In this document: piece by piece, positions 1 to 11,919 of the stretch
Layout of the letters: the number at the start of each line of letters is the position of its first letter
How positions within the stretch are numbered: position 1 is the first letter of the stretch
Source of the DNA: Typhlomys cinereus
Lineage: Eukaryota > Chordata > Mammalia > Rodentia > Platacanthomyidae
Direction of reading: 5' to 3'
Assembly: GCA_023101885.1 (NCBI GenBank)
Contig: JALPQD010000005.1
Location: 7,122,584 to 7,186,583 of the forward strand
Length of the DNA stretch: 64,000 nt
Position numbers and translations under genes: made by a program
The notes under the pieces: model-generated
The model's input: only the letters and a program-made list of their open reading frames with translations
Told to the model about the DNA's origin: nothing
Databases searched by the model: none

Positions 1-580
1 AGCTGTGAAAGTTCAGGTGTGTGACTTTCACTACTATTCTGTGAGTGACGACTAGGAAAGCGACCAGAAATGAGGATAGTAGTGTTGGCGTAGATAGTAG
101 AGTGCACTGAATGATGGTTTTTAAAAGCTCAAACTTTTTCTATAGGCTTTTAGAATCTATTGTGCTCTGTCTCCTATTCAAGTTATTAATACCAATAGCT
201 CACAACAGCTGTGCACTCACAGAGATAAGTCTTACAAGAAACAGATGAAGAGCTTTTCCAGGGCTGATATCAGATGGATTAGAACGTGATTAATCAACAG
301 ACAGACTGATTAAATTATTGGGTTCACTGTTCAGATAAGAGGTTTTGGATACAGTCTGCCAAACTATAATTAAGTTAGAAATTTTCTGCTGGCCTGCTTA
401 AAAGATGATCATGTGACATGACTTGAAGTAATCTTTCATGGCACAGAAGAGCAGCTATGAAGGCATAAGTCAGCATTAGTTCTTATAATTATTAATTACT
501 TTCAACTATCAAAGTAGACTTTTCATTGAAAATCAAAAACATCTTTTAAAATCCTTTTATATAAAATATGTATTAACTCA
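1..580. other. Intronic sequence, nothing recognised
   Basis: AT-rich unique-looking sequence with no open frame, repeat signature or motif cluster that I could support. Confidence 0.5.
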
Positions 581-925
581 GGCTGTAGAGATGGCTCAGT
601 GGATAAGAGCACTTACTGAATAAGGATAAGGTACTGAATTTGAATCCCCAGAACTTGTGCAAAAAAAAAAAAGAAAAAGAAAAAGTGTGGCATGGTCACA
701 TGGTTCTCTAACTCTGGTGCTAGATGAGTACGATCAGAGATATGAGGATCTCTAGGGTTTCTAGCTGCCAGTCTACTCAAGATGCAGAGAGACCCTCTCT
801 CAAAGGAATTAGGCAAACAGTAGCAGGATAACCTACATCTTCCTCTGGATTCTGTGCTTCATCACAAGTGCATACACTCGAACAGATATGCAAACACACA
901 CACATACACACCCATCCACACAAAG
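581..925 (+). mobile_element. B4/ID-type SINE
   Basis: It begins ggctgtagagatggctcagt, a tRNA-derived head with an A-box-like gctcagtggat and a B-box-like stretch (tttgaatcccc). An internal A-rich run follows, then a body ending in a CA-rich tail near 890-920. Divergence from the consensus head is moderate, so it is an old copy. No clear target-site duplication was found. Confidence 0.75.
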
Positions 926-1354
926 TTCCTATAAATCTTTCAGTACAATGCTAGAACCTACTACAAATGAAATGGCCACTACTAAAAGGAATATATGCAG
1001 GAAGCAGATAGGAGGTTGCCATTTCTGAATTATGAATTCATTATGAAAATAATGAATTGCCTCAAAACATAGCAAACAGAAATACTGCATTAGTCTCAAG
1101 AAAAGCTGAAAGCATGCCATGGAATGATGTCGACATAAGGAAGATCCTAAGATCTTCAAAAACCCAAAAGCACACAACAGAAATACAATAAGGCGAATGC
1201 TGCTGGTGCTGCCCCTCTGAGGGTCTAGAGGGTCTTCCAATTTTCCATGACATGGGGAATGAATTTTGGTAGCTTACAAATACCAGAGACAGTAAGGAAC
1301 CATGGATTGTGGTGGACACACTAGAAACTGTCACCTAAAGAAGTCACCAATGAG

Positions 1355-1576
1355 GGCTGGAGAGATGGCTCAGGGGTTAAGCTTCTGCCTTAAAAGCAGA
1401 AGGTCCTGTTTTTGGATCCTGGATCCCATGTAAAAATGCCAGGCAGAAATGGTGGTAGCCTGCACACTTCTGGTCTGAGAAAGGAGAGCCTGGGAAACTC
1501 CAGGGCAAAGAAATGAGAGGTAGAAGCAATGCAGGGTGATTTCTGAAGTCATCCATAGGCACACACAGTGCTCTCT

Positions 1577-1625
<49 letters not shown>

Positions 1626-1634
1626 GAAAGAATA
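1355..1634 (+). mobile_element. tRNA-derived SINE, older subfamily, with TSD
   Basis: The head ggctggagagatggctcagg and the B-box region ttttggatcctgg are followed by a body containing tggtagcctgcac, gcctgggaaactccag and a long CA tail (1578-1624). The flanks 1337-1353 and 1635-1651 form a 17-bp duplication (aaagaagt.accaatga) with one mismatch. The body matches the GC-rich SINE seen at 11.6 and 17.6 kb but has lost most CpGs, so this is an earlier subfamily. Confidence 0.85.
1578..1624. repeat. (CA)n microsatellite in SINE tail
   Basis: An uninterrupted CA dinucleotide run of about 47 bp at the 3' tail of the SINE. Confidence 0.95.
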
Positions 1635-1651
1635 AAAGAAGTGACCAATGA

Positions 1652-3145
1652 AGGTGATACTGCTAACAACTACTTACTAGAAAGCTATGTGTCCATTCCA
1701 GCCTTCATCTTGGTTGGCTGTCAAATGGGTTTCTCTGCAGAATTCAAACCTGCCTACTGCTAAAAATTTCAAGCAAATATTCAGTTCCTGGTCAGAATGT
1801 CTTCAGCTGACTCTGACAAGCATATCGCATTGTCTCTGAATTTACCGTGGGTTTCTAAAAATAAATTTTAAAGGACTATGAGCTCATAACAGAACAAAAC
1901 CGTTGAAGAAATGACTTTTTAGCACAAGAGGGAGTTAGGAAAGGGAAGATGACCAAAATTTGTCCACCAAAATATATGCAGAACAGATTGATTTAAATAT
2001 AAAAATGATTACTCTATGTACTTAAAAATAAAGGGGAATCAAATGTACAAAGAATAAGAATTTTAAGACTTACAAAGTTTTAAAATACAACTGAATAGAA
2101 TTTCTATAAATAGTAACAAATGAGAAGAAAAGAACCTTCACAGTTTAGGGTAAATCAAAGATTAGACACAAACTAATTAAATGAAAGTAATTATTAAATT
2201 GATTTTTATAATTTGAGAATTCTACCTGAGGCCTGTTCAAATAATTTAATAAAAACATGATCCACAAGTTTGGAGACATGTCAGGTAAAGAAGGGAATGG
2301 AAAAATTTAACTGGGTTTAACTAGGGGATATGGGAATTATTACATAATTAATAGAGCTAATGAAAAACATCAATCCTTACATTCAAGATACTGACAAAAA
2401 ATGAATACTTTTAGCTTGATATTTAATACCTTACAGTAAATGAGCTACCAAAAGGAAAGAGATGCGAAGTTAAAGATCCTACAAAGCAGACTGACTGATT
2501 AGAAATCTCAAGGATTGTGGTGAGCTGCAATGTTGCAGGTCCAGCACCAAATTATCCTGCATATTTTTATCCCCTTAATAACCGTCCATTGCGTACTTGA
2601 TATTTTACCTAACATCCTTGCGGCTCTCAAGTGAAATCCTTTTGTAATGTACTAACAAGCCCAGCTTCCAACAATTCCAAGGCTAACAGCTTCATGAGAC
2701 ATGAGGCACACAGCTCAGACTTTCCTGCTGTGCTGAAAACCTCCCACTGACGATTTCACGAGTAAATTTTAAAGTTGCTTTTACTCTGGACTTTCATTTG
2801 TTCTGCAATAATAAAAACTGAAATTTTTACCATGTTGGATTATGGTATGTTGGCAACCTGAATGTGTTCTTGCGTTAGGATCATCGATATTTGGCTTTAG
2901 AATTTATTGTATCTTATTTGAGGTGAGAACTATTTATTTTTATCTGTCTATATATTTAATTATTTATTTGTGTGTGTGTGTGTGTGTATGACAGAAAGAG
3001 ATGGAGAGAGAGAGAAAGGCTGAGAGAGACAGAGTACAGAGCATATTGAAAAAGAAATGAGGCAGAAAAGACTAGCTAAAAAATAAAGGTATCTCAACCT
3101 CCAATGAAAGGTCAAGGAATACTATTTTCTATAAAGAAAAGTAAA
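1652..3145. other. Intronic sequence without recognised gene
   Basis: AT-rich sequence with a short TG run (2969-2988) followed by a GA-rich stretch (2993-3035). This resembles a decayed antisense SINE tail, but no head could be found. Nothing else is supportable. Confidence 0.5.
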
Positions 3146-3161
3146 GAATTAACACGCTTTT

Positions 3162-3455
3162 GGGGATGGAGAGGTGGCTCAGGGGTTTAAGAAGCATCTG
3201 CCTTGCAGGGCGGAAGGTCCTGAGTTTTGGAATCCTAGACCACAGCATAATAGAACGCCTGGGTGGAAGCCCGGTGGCCGCGCGTCTGGTCTGGTGGGCG
3301 GAGCCCGTGAATCCCCGGGCAGAAGTAAACAAGGAGGAGGTGAAGACGGTCTATGGTGGTTCCTGAATTCTTCCATGGTTCTACACACACACAAATACAT
3401 ACACACACATACATACTCATGCACAATTGATTAAATAATAAAAAAATTAAAAAAA
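3162..3455 (+). mobile_element. tRNA-derived GC-rich SINE with imperfect TSD
   Basis: The head ggggatggagaggtggctca, the B-box area (ctgagttttggaatcct) and a GC-rich body (ggtggccgcgcgtctggtct) are followed by a CA tail and an A-rich end. The flanks 3146-3161 and 3456-3470 (gaatta.ac.tgctttt type) duplicate the target with one indel and one substitution. Retained CpGs indicate a fairly young insertion. Confidence 0.85.
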
Positions 3456-3518
3456 GAATTACATGCTTTTATAATTTCAGAATGAGAGTAAAATAAAAAT
3501 ATTTCAACTAACCTTCCG

Positions 3519-3608
3519 CTTTTTACTCTGCCCTGGATTCATAGAGGGACCAGAAACGCAGGCCGCCCCCGCTTCAGCCTGGCGTCTCCTGAGCCACCTC
3601 TCCAGCCC
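3519..3608 (-). mobile_element. Internally deleted GC-rich SINE
   Basis: Reverse complement of the same SINE. It has the body part ending at the ggcgtc box joined directly to the first part of the head (gggctggagaggtggctcag at 3589-3608). The anticodon-like and B-box region is missing. The CpG-rich segment gcaggccgcccccgcttc is preserved. Confidence 0.75.
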
Positions 3609-3794
3609 CTATTTTAGAGCTTTTTAAAAGTAAAAGGTAAAATAAATTCATTAAGCAGATACCTAAAAAGGGACAGGATGGAAACCCAAAAGTGGAGATA
3701 GTCTTCAGTTGAATGCTCTGTGTTAACTTTGCCATATGTACCAAGCTATGATTCTCAATACTCTTTTGGAGAGTCCTGTTGCTTGTGGCTCATG

Positions 3795-4068
3795 TGTGTG
3801 TGTGTGTGTGTGGTGTGTGTATGTTTACCAAGAGGGTGTTTGAGTGCATGTGCTTCTGGAGGCCCAGAGGTGACATCAGAAATCAACTTGAATGGCTCTA
3901 CCTCCTTACTGCTTTACTCTGGGTTTCCCAGGCTCTGCCTTCCAGAGCCAGAATTACAGGTCACTGACATTTCTGCCGGACATTTTTAAAACATGAGATC
4001 TTGGTCTCAAACTTGGGGTTTTTGCTTGCAAGGCAAAGGATTAACTGCTGAGTCATCTCCCAAACCCA
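3795..4068 (-). mobile_element. tRNA-derived SINE, old copy
   Basis: On the minus strand it reads from a decayed head (gggtttgggagatgactcag) through a body with gcctgggaaacccagag to a CA tail, seen here as a TG run near 3795-3820. It is highly diverged from the young copies. Confidence 0.72.
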
Positions 4069-5822
4069 TTAACCACTCTAAACAAAATGCTGAGGTTCTT
4101 TGAGATGCCTGCAACATGTTGTCAGCCAACATTAATATGATAGTAAAAATGTCAGTTATCAATACAGCTTGAAATAGCCATTACTTCAGATTAGCAATGT
4201 TGCTATCTGCGACCCTTGACATCAATTTATGATGCACAGCTAATCTTGAACTCACATTAAGCTAACTTCTGGCTGCCTGACAGCATCCTTCTATGGATAT
4301 TCTATTCACTGAAATGGGAGGATGCAGCCTTGGTGGGGTGGGAAAGGCTCATTTCTATGAAAAATCATTTACTCAAGCTCATCTATAAAGCTCCCTAAAT
4401 GTAAGTTGAGCAACTATAAGATTTAATAATTAAAATAATAAAGTTTAAAGTCTGTTTTCTAATAATTCCAATACCCAGACTCAACAACATTCTCTCTATA
4501 GTAGGCTGTAAGATGGTTGTATTATAATTATAAAACACCATTTAAAAATGTATTATGTCCTACAGCACTTAGCCTTGACAAACAATTACTGGATCACATT
4601 CAACTGAATACAAAAAGCAATCTTTATCACAAGGTTAAAATTAGCCTTGGAACAATAAATGCTTTCAAAGCTATTCTAAACTCTAAACTGCTTTGTGCCA
4701 GCCTCTTTTGAGGAAATGCAAACAAGTAAACTGAAGGACATTTGAAAAACTTCTTGTCTCAGTCCTCCAAAGTTTTTCAGGCTATTTTTTTAGTTCCATA
4801 ATGAATCTTGCTGTACTCAAAAGATGATCAGTGTGGCTTCTTAGGAAAAGAATTCACAAATAAAAAATCAAAGCAAATTACCAAGTAAATAACAGCAACA
4901 AAATTGAGATTTCTGGAAATTTATGAATATGTCATTTGCATTTGATTTCATGTTATTTATATTAATGAGTTAAAATATCAATATTGTTGTTTGGATATCA
5001 TTATAAGACAAAGGTATGAAATGATAAAGCATTTGCCCCCTGGAGCAGATGCTAGAAAGCAAATACATTTGTTGGTTGTTTCAAATCCAATAACCTGAAG
5101 CACAGAGAAGGCAGCATGATAGGTACAATGTCTCAATTTAAATTTTGTAAGAAGTTAATCAGGATAGCTACAATATTTGAAAAGGGTTGATTGAAAATCA
5201 TAACAAAAATGATGTGGGCAAAGAAAACATTCAGTAACCCCAAAGAATAAGTTGACCAAAAAAAAAAAATTGACTTTCGCTAGCAATGTCAGAATCAAAA
5301 TCTTGTATCACTTCATAAAATAACAATTTGAACCACTTCAGTAGCTTACTGAAGCAGATTTGAGAATCATTCCATGCTTAGAAGGAACATTACCTTGCTC
5401 AGAATTCTTTTGAGCTGTAACCACAGTGCAACTTACTTCAAATTCATTAATTAAATAGCAACAATTACATTGTAAGTAGCCATTGGTCAAGCATCTGAAT
5501 GCCAAGAGTGACAAAGGCATTTCAAATGGTAGTTTACATCTGTTTAGTGCTTGGCAACGATCATGTATGTGTCCCACAGACAATAAATATAACAGCATGT
5601 ATCCTATAAAACAAGGGAACACTTTCTATGGTCTCTGGGTTGTTTGCAAATGTGTGGGAGTCATGTGACCAACCTTATCTGAAGAAAGAAGAAACACTAT
5701 ATTTCTTTAGAGACTCACATTGCACTCAGGTACATTAATAGCTTTATGATATCCAGTAGTGAATCCAACTGCACAACTGTATAAGTAACTCATTACCTCA
5801 AATGCCCACTGGACACTGACTT
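4069..5822. other. Intronic sequence, nothing recognised
   Basis: AT-rich and apparently unique. No convincing frame, repeat or motif cluster was seen. Confidence 0.5.
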
Positions 5823-5836
5823 CTTCTTTTATTATT

Positions 5837-5982
5837 ATTATTATTATTTTTTTTTTTTTTTTTTGCGCAGGCCGCCCCCGCTTCCGCTTCCACCCAGCGT
5901 CTATACGTGGGATCTGGGATCCGAACTCAGGACCTTCTGCCTACAAGGCAGAGGCTTAACCCCTGAGCCACCTCTCCAGCCC
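5837..5982 (-). mobile_element. Short GC-rich SINE (head plus part of body) with TSD
   Basis: On the minus strand it has a complete head (ggggctggagaggtggctca) and B-box, then the body only to gggggcggcctgcgc, then directly an A tail (T run on plus). The flanks 5823-5836 and 5983-5996 (cttcttttattatt) form a 14-bp duplication, although the target is low in complexity. It is either a truncated copy or a monomeric form of the SINE. Confidence 0.8.
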
Positions 5983-6259
5983 CTTCTTTTATTATTTTTA
6001 ACCCACAGTGTCTTGCAAGAATCTAATTCATTGGGAGAGGGTCTCATTATGTAACATGAAACACCAAAGGCATTGGTGCCCTTTGTTACAGGCAGGGCAC
6101 TAACAGTTTATAGATAACAGAGCACGATTAAGACATATTCCAAGTGGTTGGTGTCTTCCAAAAGTTTAGGTAACATGTTTCATTAACAAAACTAAACTAC
6201 TCACCCGTATCTTCAACAGAACATTCACTATATTAGAAATCTCAGAAAAAAGAGAAAAG

Positions 6260-6305
6260 GTAGATGATTGACAGATGATAGATGATAGATAATGATAGAC
6301 AGATG
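6260..6305. repeat. GATA-rich short tandem repeat
   Basis: Imperfect gatagatgatagataatgat-type repeats just upstream of the L1 insertion. Confidence 0.7.
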
Positions 6306-6480
6306 GATATTTTCATACTTTTTGCCATATCCCCATACTTTCAGAGACTTCTAAACTTATAACATAGAAGAGAACCTTGGAAAAATCCAAATGAATTACA
6401 CAAAAAATTGATCCTTCAGGAAAGGATGCTATGAATCTGCTTTACAAGAAGAGGAAAAACACTCAACAAATACCTCATAT

Positions 6481-6494
6481 GAAAAGCCATATGT
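6481..6494. repeat. L1 target-site duplication, left copy
   Basis: The 14-mer gaaaagccatatgt immediately precedes the L1 5' end and is repeated exactly at 13540-13553. Confidence 0.93.
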
Positions 6495-7291
6495 AGCGGT
6501 GCAGCCCAGCCCCCCACCCGGGAGCCGCCCTGCCAGCAGCACCCGCCCGAGGCCGCGGGCTTAGCCCCAGGGGTCCCGCCCCGGACCCCAGCCCTTCGCA
6601 CCCTCCAGCCCCCCCCCAGGTCGCAGGTGAAGAATTCTGCCATCTACATCAGACCCTCTGCCTCTCTGGTCCACCGGGGACCTACGCATGTGGTCCACGG
6701 AAGACACACTGCTACTCAGAATTAAATAGAGCCCAAAGGAAACTCAAGCAAAACTCTAAGGAACTAAGGGAACACAGGCCATACATCTGGATTCCACTAC
6801 AACCATTGTATCACATGGGCGAGATTCTTCACATCCAGCCCAAAGATAAGTAAATTTTTTTTCTTTTCTTTTCACCTTACTGATCCTTTCTAGTATTAAT
6901 GCTGTAGATCAACTTCCTCATACAGCCACCCCAAAAAACATACAACTCCAGGGAGTACACCACTCACCCTCACATTTCACCAAGACACTAAATCGTAAAA
7001 GTGCACTACCATACTAATATTCACCCCCTGGTTACTTAACTGACGTACTAACAGTCTAATAGCCTCATCTAGGATATAACAATAAAAATACACAAACATA
7101 CCCAATCCAAGGCAAGCACTAGTAATAACTGGCAAGTATAACAATACCAACTACATCGGTTCAGTGAAAAACACACAGAAACTGAAAGGTCCTAAAAAAC
7201 AAAACAACAATGCCCAAGTTAAAGTGCAGATCCACGAGAAACAAAACCCAAAGAAGACCAATTTCCCACCGAAATAATCAATCCCATAACG
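6495..7291 (+). promoter_or_regulatory. L1 5'UTR with GC-rich promoter-like start
   Basis: The first 150 bp (6495-6640) are CpG- and C-rich (cccgcccgaggccgcgggct), unlike all flanking sequence. An AT-rich leader follows up to ORF1. L1 5'UTRs carry an internal RNA polymerase II promoter, so this block is the likely promoter. No tandem monomers of the mouse A/Tf type are visible. Confidence 0.75.
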
Positions 7292-8275
7292 ATGGATTCC
7301 TACCAGAAAAAATCCACAGAAAATAGCCATGAAAGCCAGACCCAACATAACGACTTTCAGAGTATGATCATCACCATGATTAATACTATGAAAGAGGAAA
7401 TCCGAGAAGAGTTAAACAACCATATCAACCACTTTGAACAGGAACACAACAGGCATCTGGAGGAGTTGAGAAAAACAGTTCAAGAAACAAAAGTAGGTAT
7501 AGAGCAGTTAAAACAGTCTCAGGCAGGGTTTAAAACTGAACTAAAAGACAAGTTATCTTCAACCCAAAACTCAACAGAGAGTCTTATCAGCAGAACAAAT
7601 GAGGCAGAAAATAGAATTTCAGTTCTTGAAGACAAAGTAGGAGAATTAACCAGCTCAATGGAAGAGATTGTTAAAGCCAAAAAGATACTGGAGAGGAACA
7701 TTCAAGAAATATGGGATACCCTGAAGAAACCTAACATGCACATTCATGGAATACCAGAACAAGAATCCAAAAATACCACACCTGAGGAAATATTTCAAAT
7801 CATCATAAAGGAAAACTTCCCACAACTAAAGAATGAGAGGCCTATCCAAATACAAGGGGCATTTCGCACTCCAAACAGATATGACCAAAATAGAAAATCG
7901 CCATGGCAAATAATAGTCAAAACACTCCACATTCAAGACAAAGAAAAGGTGCTGAGAGCTTCAAGAGAAAAAAAGCAAGTCACTTTTAAAGGTAAACCTA
8001 TTAGAATAACAAATGACTACTCAATGGAAACAGTAAAAGCAAGAAGAGCTTGGAGAGACATACTTCAAGTATTAAATGAGCATAAATGCCAACCCAGACT
8101 GATATACCCGGCAAAACTATCTGTCAAGATTGAGGGAGAAAGAAAAGTTTTCCAGCACAAAGACAACTTGAAGGAACACATGTCTACCAAACCAGGCCTT
8201 CAAAAAATGCTAGAAATGATAATCAAGCTTGAAGAAAAGAACAAGCGTATCCAGGAGGACAGAAGGGAAGTATAA
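7292..8275 (+). CDS. L1 ORF1 protein, intact frame (327 aa)
   Basis: ORF1p is the trimeric RNA-binding nucleic-acid chaperone that packages L1 RNA in the cytoplasm. The 327-codon frame is uninterrupted. The N-terminal part is polar. Residues about 25-145 are Glu/Lys/Leu-rich with heptads, the coiled coil. An RRM-like domain begins near residue 150 (IHGIPEQES). The C-terminal domain includes REKKQVTFKGKPIRI, RRAWRDILQVL and PRLIYPAKLSVKIEG. Human ORF1p is 338 aa and mouse about 357-371, so the length is normal. The start is the first ATG of the frame after the 5'UTR. It stops 57 bp before ORF2. Whether it is expressed is unknown. Confidence 0.93.
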   Translation: MDSYQKKSTENSHESQTQHNDFQSMIITMINTMKEEIREELNNHINHFEQEHNRHLEELRKTVQETKVGIEQLKQSQAGFKTELKDKLSSTQNSTESLISRTNEAENRISVLEDKVGELTSSMEEIVKAKKILERNIQEIWDTLKKPNMHIHGIPEQESKNTTPEEIFQIIIKENFPQLKNERPIQIQGAFRTPNRYDQNRKSPWQIIVKTLHIQDKEKVLRASREKKQVTFKGKPIRITNDYSMETVKARRAWRDILQVLNEHKCQPRLIYPAKLSVKIEGERKVFQHKDNLKEHMSTKPGLQKMLEMIIKLEEKNKRIQEDRREV

Positions 8276-11200
8276 TATCACCAAAACATAAATATCAAAT
8301 AACATGCTTACAAAATCTACTAAACATAAAAAATGTCCAGAATTAAAAATAATTTCTCCATTATAACATTAAATGTTAATGGTATTAACTCACTGATTAA
8401 GAGACACAGATTACAAACTGGGATTAAAAACCACAATTCAACAATCTGCTGCCTTCAGGAAACTCATCTCCCCACAAAAGATAGGCACATCCTAAGAATG
8501 AAAGGCTGGTCCAAAATCTTGCAAGCTAATGGAACCAGGAAAGAGGCAGGGGTAGCAATTATGCTTTCAGACAAAGTGGACTTCATATCAAAGAAAATCA
8601 TAAGATGGATACTACATTTTAGTCACAGGTATAATTCACCAGGAAGACTTCACAATACTGAACATATATGCACCCAATACAGGCCCCTCCACATTCATTA
8701 AGAAAACCCTACAGCGTCTAAAACAAGAAATCAACCCCCAAACGATAATTCTTGGGGACTTCAACACCGCCCTCTCAACATGGAATAGATCAACAGGTCA
8801 AAAGCTTAACAGAGACACTTTGGAACTTAATCAAACCCTGAAAGAAATGGACCTTACAGATCTCTATCGAACTTTTCACCCACGCACCAAAGAATACACA
8901 TTTTTCTCAGCAGCACACGGAACTTTCTCCAAAATAGATCACATATTGGGCCACAAAACGAATCTACACATATACAAAAAAGTTGAAATTCTAACCTGTG
9001 CACTATCAGACCACCATGGCCTAAAGCTGGCATCCACAACACAACAAACAAGAGAAAATACACTAACTCCTGGAAACTTAACAATATGATGCTGAATGAG
9101 AACTGGATTCAGGAAGAAATTAAAAAGGAAATTCAAGATTTCCTGAAAATGAACGATAATGAAAATACAACTTACCAAAATCTCTGGGACACAATGAAAG
9201 CTGTTCTAAGAGGTAAGTTCATAGCTCTTAATGCCTACATCAAAAAAAAAATGGAAACATCAGAAATAAACAACTTAACGATGCAGCTTAAGGCTTTAGA
9301 GAAACTAGAGCAATCTGATCCCAAAAGTAGTACAAGAGAGGAGATTAGCAAAATAAGGGGAGAAATATCTGAAATCAAGACTAAGAAAAAGATAGAAAAA
9401 TTCAACCAGTCAAAAAGCTGGTTCTTTGAAAAAAATCAATAAGATTGATACACCCCTAGCTAAATTAACCAAAAGCAAGAGAGAGAAAACCCAAATTAAC
9501 AAAATTAGAAATGAACATGGAGTTATCACTACTGATACCCAAGAAATCCAGAGAATTATAATATCATATTTCAAAAACTTATACTCTGTGAAGTTTGACA
9601 ACACAAAAGAGATGGATGAATTTCTAAGTAAACACAACCTACCTAAATTGAATCAGAAAGTTGTGAATTATTTAAATAGTCCTATAACATACAAGGAAAT
9701 TGAAGAAGTAATCTCGAATCTTTCCACCAAAAAATGTCCTGAACCAGATGGATTCAGCACAGAATTCTACCAGACATTTAAGGAGTTAATAACACCAATA
9801 CTCCTTAAAATGTTCCATCAAATAGCAAAGGAAGGAACACTACCAAATTCCTTCTATGAAGCTAATATCGTCTTAATCCCAAAACCTAATAAAATTTCAC
9901 TTAAAAACGAAAACTATAGGCCGATCTCTCTGATGAACACAGACACAAAGATTCTCAACAAAGTCTTAGCAAATCGGATTCAAAAACATATCAAAAAGAT
10001 CATTCACAGGGACCAAGTAGGCTTCATCCCCGGCACACAAGGTTGGTTCAACATACGCAAATCAATAAATGTAATTCATCATGTAAACTAGTCCAAAGTC
10101 CAAGGCCACGTGATACTCTTGATAGATGCAGAAAAAGCCTTTGACAAGATCCAACAGCCCTTTATGATCAAAACGCTAGAGACAGTAGGAATGGAAGGAA
10201 CCTTTATCAATATAATAAAAGCTGTATACAACAAGCCCACAGCAAGGATTATGCTCAATGGGGAACAATTGGAAGCATTCCCACTTCAATCAGGAACTAG
10301 ACAAGGCTGTCTTCTCTCACCACTTCTATTCAATATTGTACTTGAAGTCTTAGCCGAAGCCATAAGACAAGAAAGGGACATAAGAGGGATTCAAATCGGC
10401 AAGGAAGAAGTCAAGCTATCCCTATTTGCAGATGACCTGATCTTATACCTGAGGTATCCCAAAAACTCCACCAGGAAGCTCCTGGAACTAATTGAGAAGT
10501 TCAGCAGGGTGGCAGGATAAAAAATAAATGTACAAAAATCAGAGGCCTTCCTATATGCCCAGAATGAAAGAAGTGAAAAAGCCTTGAGAGAAACAATCCC
10601 ATTTACTATAGCCCATAAAAAAATGAAATACCTTGGTATAAACCTAACCAAGGAGGTAAAAGACCTTTAAAATGAAAACTTTGAAACCCTAAAGAAAGAA
10701 ATTGCGGAAGACACCAGAAGGTGGAAGACCTCCCCTGTTCCTGGATTGGCAGAATCAACATTGTAAAAATGACCATCCTACCAAAGGCAATATACAAATT
10801 CAATGATATACCAATCAAAATCCCAAAGCAATTCTTTAAAGAAATTAACCAAACAATCTCAAAATTCATATGGAGGCACAAAAGACCCAGAATAGCAAAG
10901 ACAATCCTGAGTAACAAAAACACTGCTGGAGGTATTACCATACCAAACCTTAGTCTATACTACAAATCCATAGTTATAAAAACAGCCTGGTACTGGCTCC
11001 AAAATAGACACACAGATCAATGGATAAGAGTTGAAGACCCAAATATAAGCCCACAAAAATACAGCCATTTGATCTTTGACAAAGGGGCCCAAAGAATCCA
11101 ATGGAAAAAGAACAGCTTCTTCAACAAATGGTGCTGGCAAAACTGGGTCTCCACATGCAGAAGATTAAAGCTGGACCCATACTTGTCACCATGTACAAGA

Positions 11201-11581
11201 CTTAATTCCAAATGGATCAAGGACCTTGATATCAGGCCAGAGACTATAAAAACCATAGTTGAAAGGATAGGGATCTCCCTGGAGCTGATTGCGCAAGGCC
11301 AACATTTCCTAAACAGACATCCAATGGCACAGTCACTGCCACCAACTCTGAACAGTTGCGATCTTGTGAATTTAAAGAGCTTCTGTTCAGATAAAGAGAT
11401 TTTAACACGAGCTCAAAGGCAACCCACAGAATGGGAGAAAATCTTCACTAACCACATATCTGATAGAGCTCTACTGTCCAGTGTGCAAAAAGAACTTAGA
11501 AAACTAAACTCCAAGGAAAACAATGGCCCAATTAAAAAATGGGCCCTGGAACTTAAAAGAAATTTTACCAGGGATGACTTT

Positions 11582-11602
11582 AAAATGTCTAACAAATATC
11601 TT
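11582..11602. repeat. TSD of SINE nested in L1, left copy
   Basis: A 21-bp ORF2 segment (seven codons, KMSNKYL) repeated without mismatch at 11899-11919. Confidence 0.95.
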
Positions 11603-11898
11603 CGGGGCTGGAGAGGTGGCTCAGGGGTTAAGCCTCCGCCTTGCAGGAGGAAGGTCCTGAGTTCGGATCCCAGATCCCACGTATAGACGCCAGGCGGAAG
11701 CGGGGGCGGCCCGCGCTTCTGGTCCTGGTAGGACGAGCCTGTGAATCCCGGGGCAGAAGGAGGTGGAGGCGTCCATGGTGGTTCGCGAATTCGTCCGTGG
11801 TTCTACACACACACAGACAGACACACAGACACACGTGCGCGCACACATACACACGCACATGTGCACAGTTGAATAATAATAATAAAAAAAAAAAAAAG
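11603..11898 (+). mobile_element. Young GC-rich tRNA-derived SINE nested in L1 ORF2
   Basis: The head ggggctggagaggtggctca has an A-box (tggctcaggggtt), and the B-box is gagttcggatccc. The body is rich in CpG (ggaagcgggggcggcccgcg, gttcgcgaattcgtccgtgg). A CA tail and an A run end it. The 21-bp duplication is perfect, so it inserted recently and after the L1. RNA polymerase III transcription from the head boxes is expected for the family. The absence of its own ORF means it depends on L1 machinery. Confidence 0.95.
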
Positions 11899-11919
11899 AA
11901 AATGTCTAACAAATATCTT
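11899..11919. repeat. TSD of SINE nested in L1, right copy
   Basis: Exact copy of 11582-11602. ORF2 resumes at 11920 in the same frame once the insertion is removed. Confidence 0.95.

Noticed and set aside
1377..1669. Open frames rich in alternating Cys-Val or Thr-His
   Set aside because: They are translations of CA/TG microsatellites at SINE tails (also at 14.1, 17.8, 34.4, 49.6, 60.6 and 63.3 kb). They have no gene structure.
11604..11680. tRNA gene at a SINE head
   Set aside because: A- and B-box-like words are present, but the fold lacks proper acceptor pairing and the unit continues into a SINE body with TSDs.
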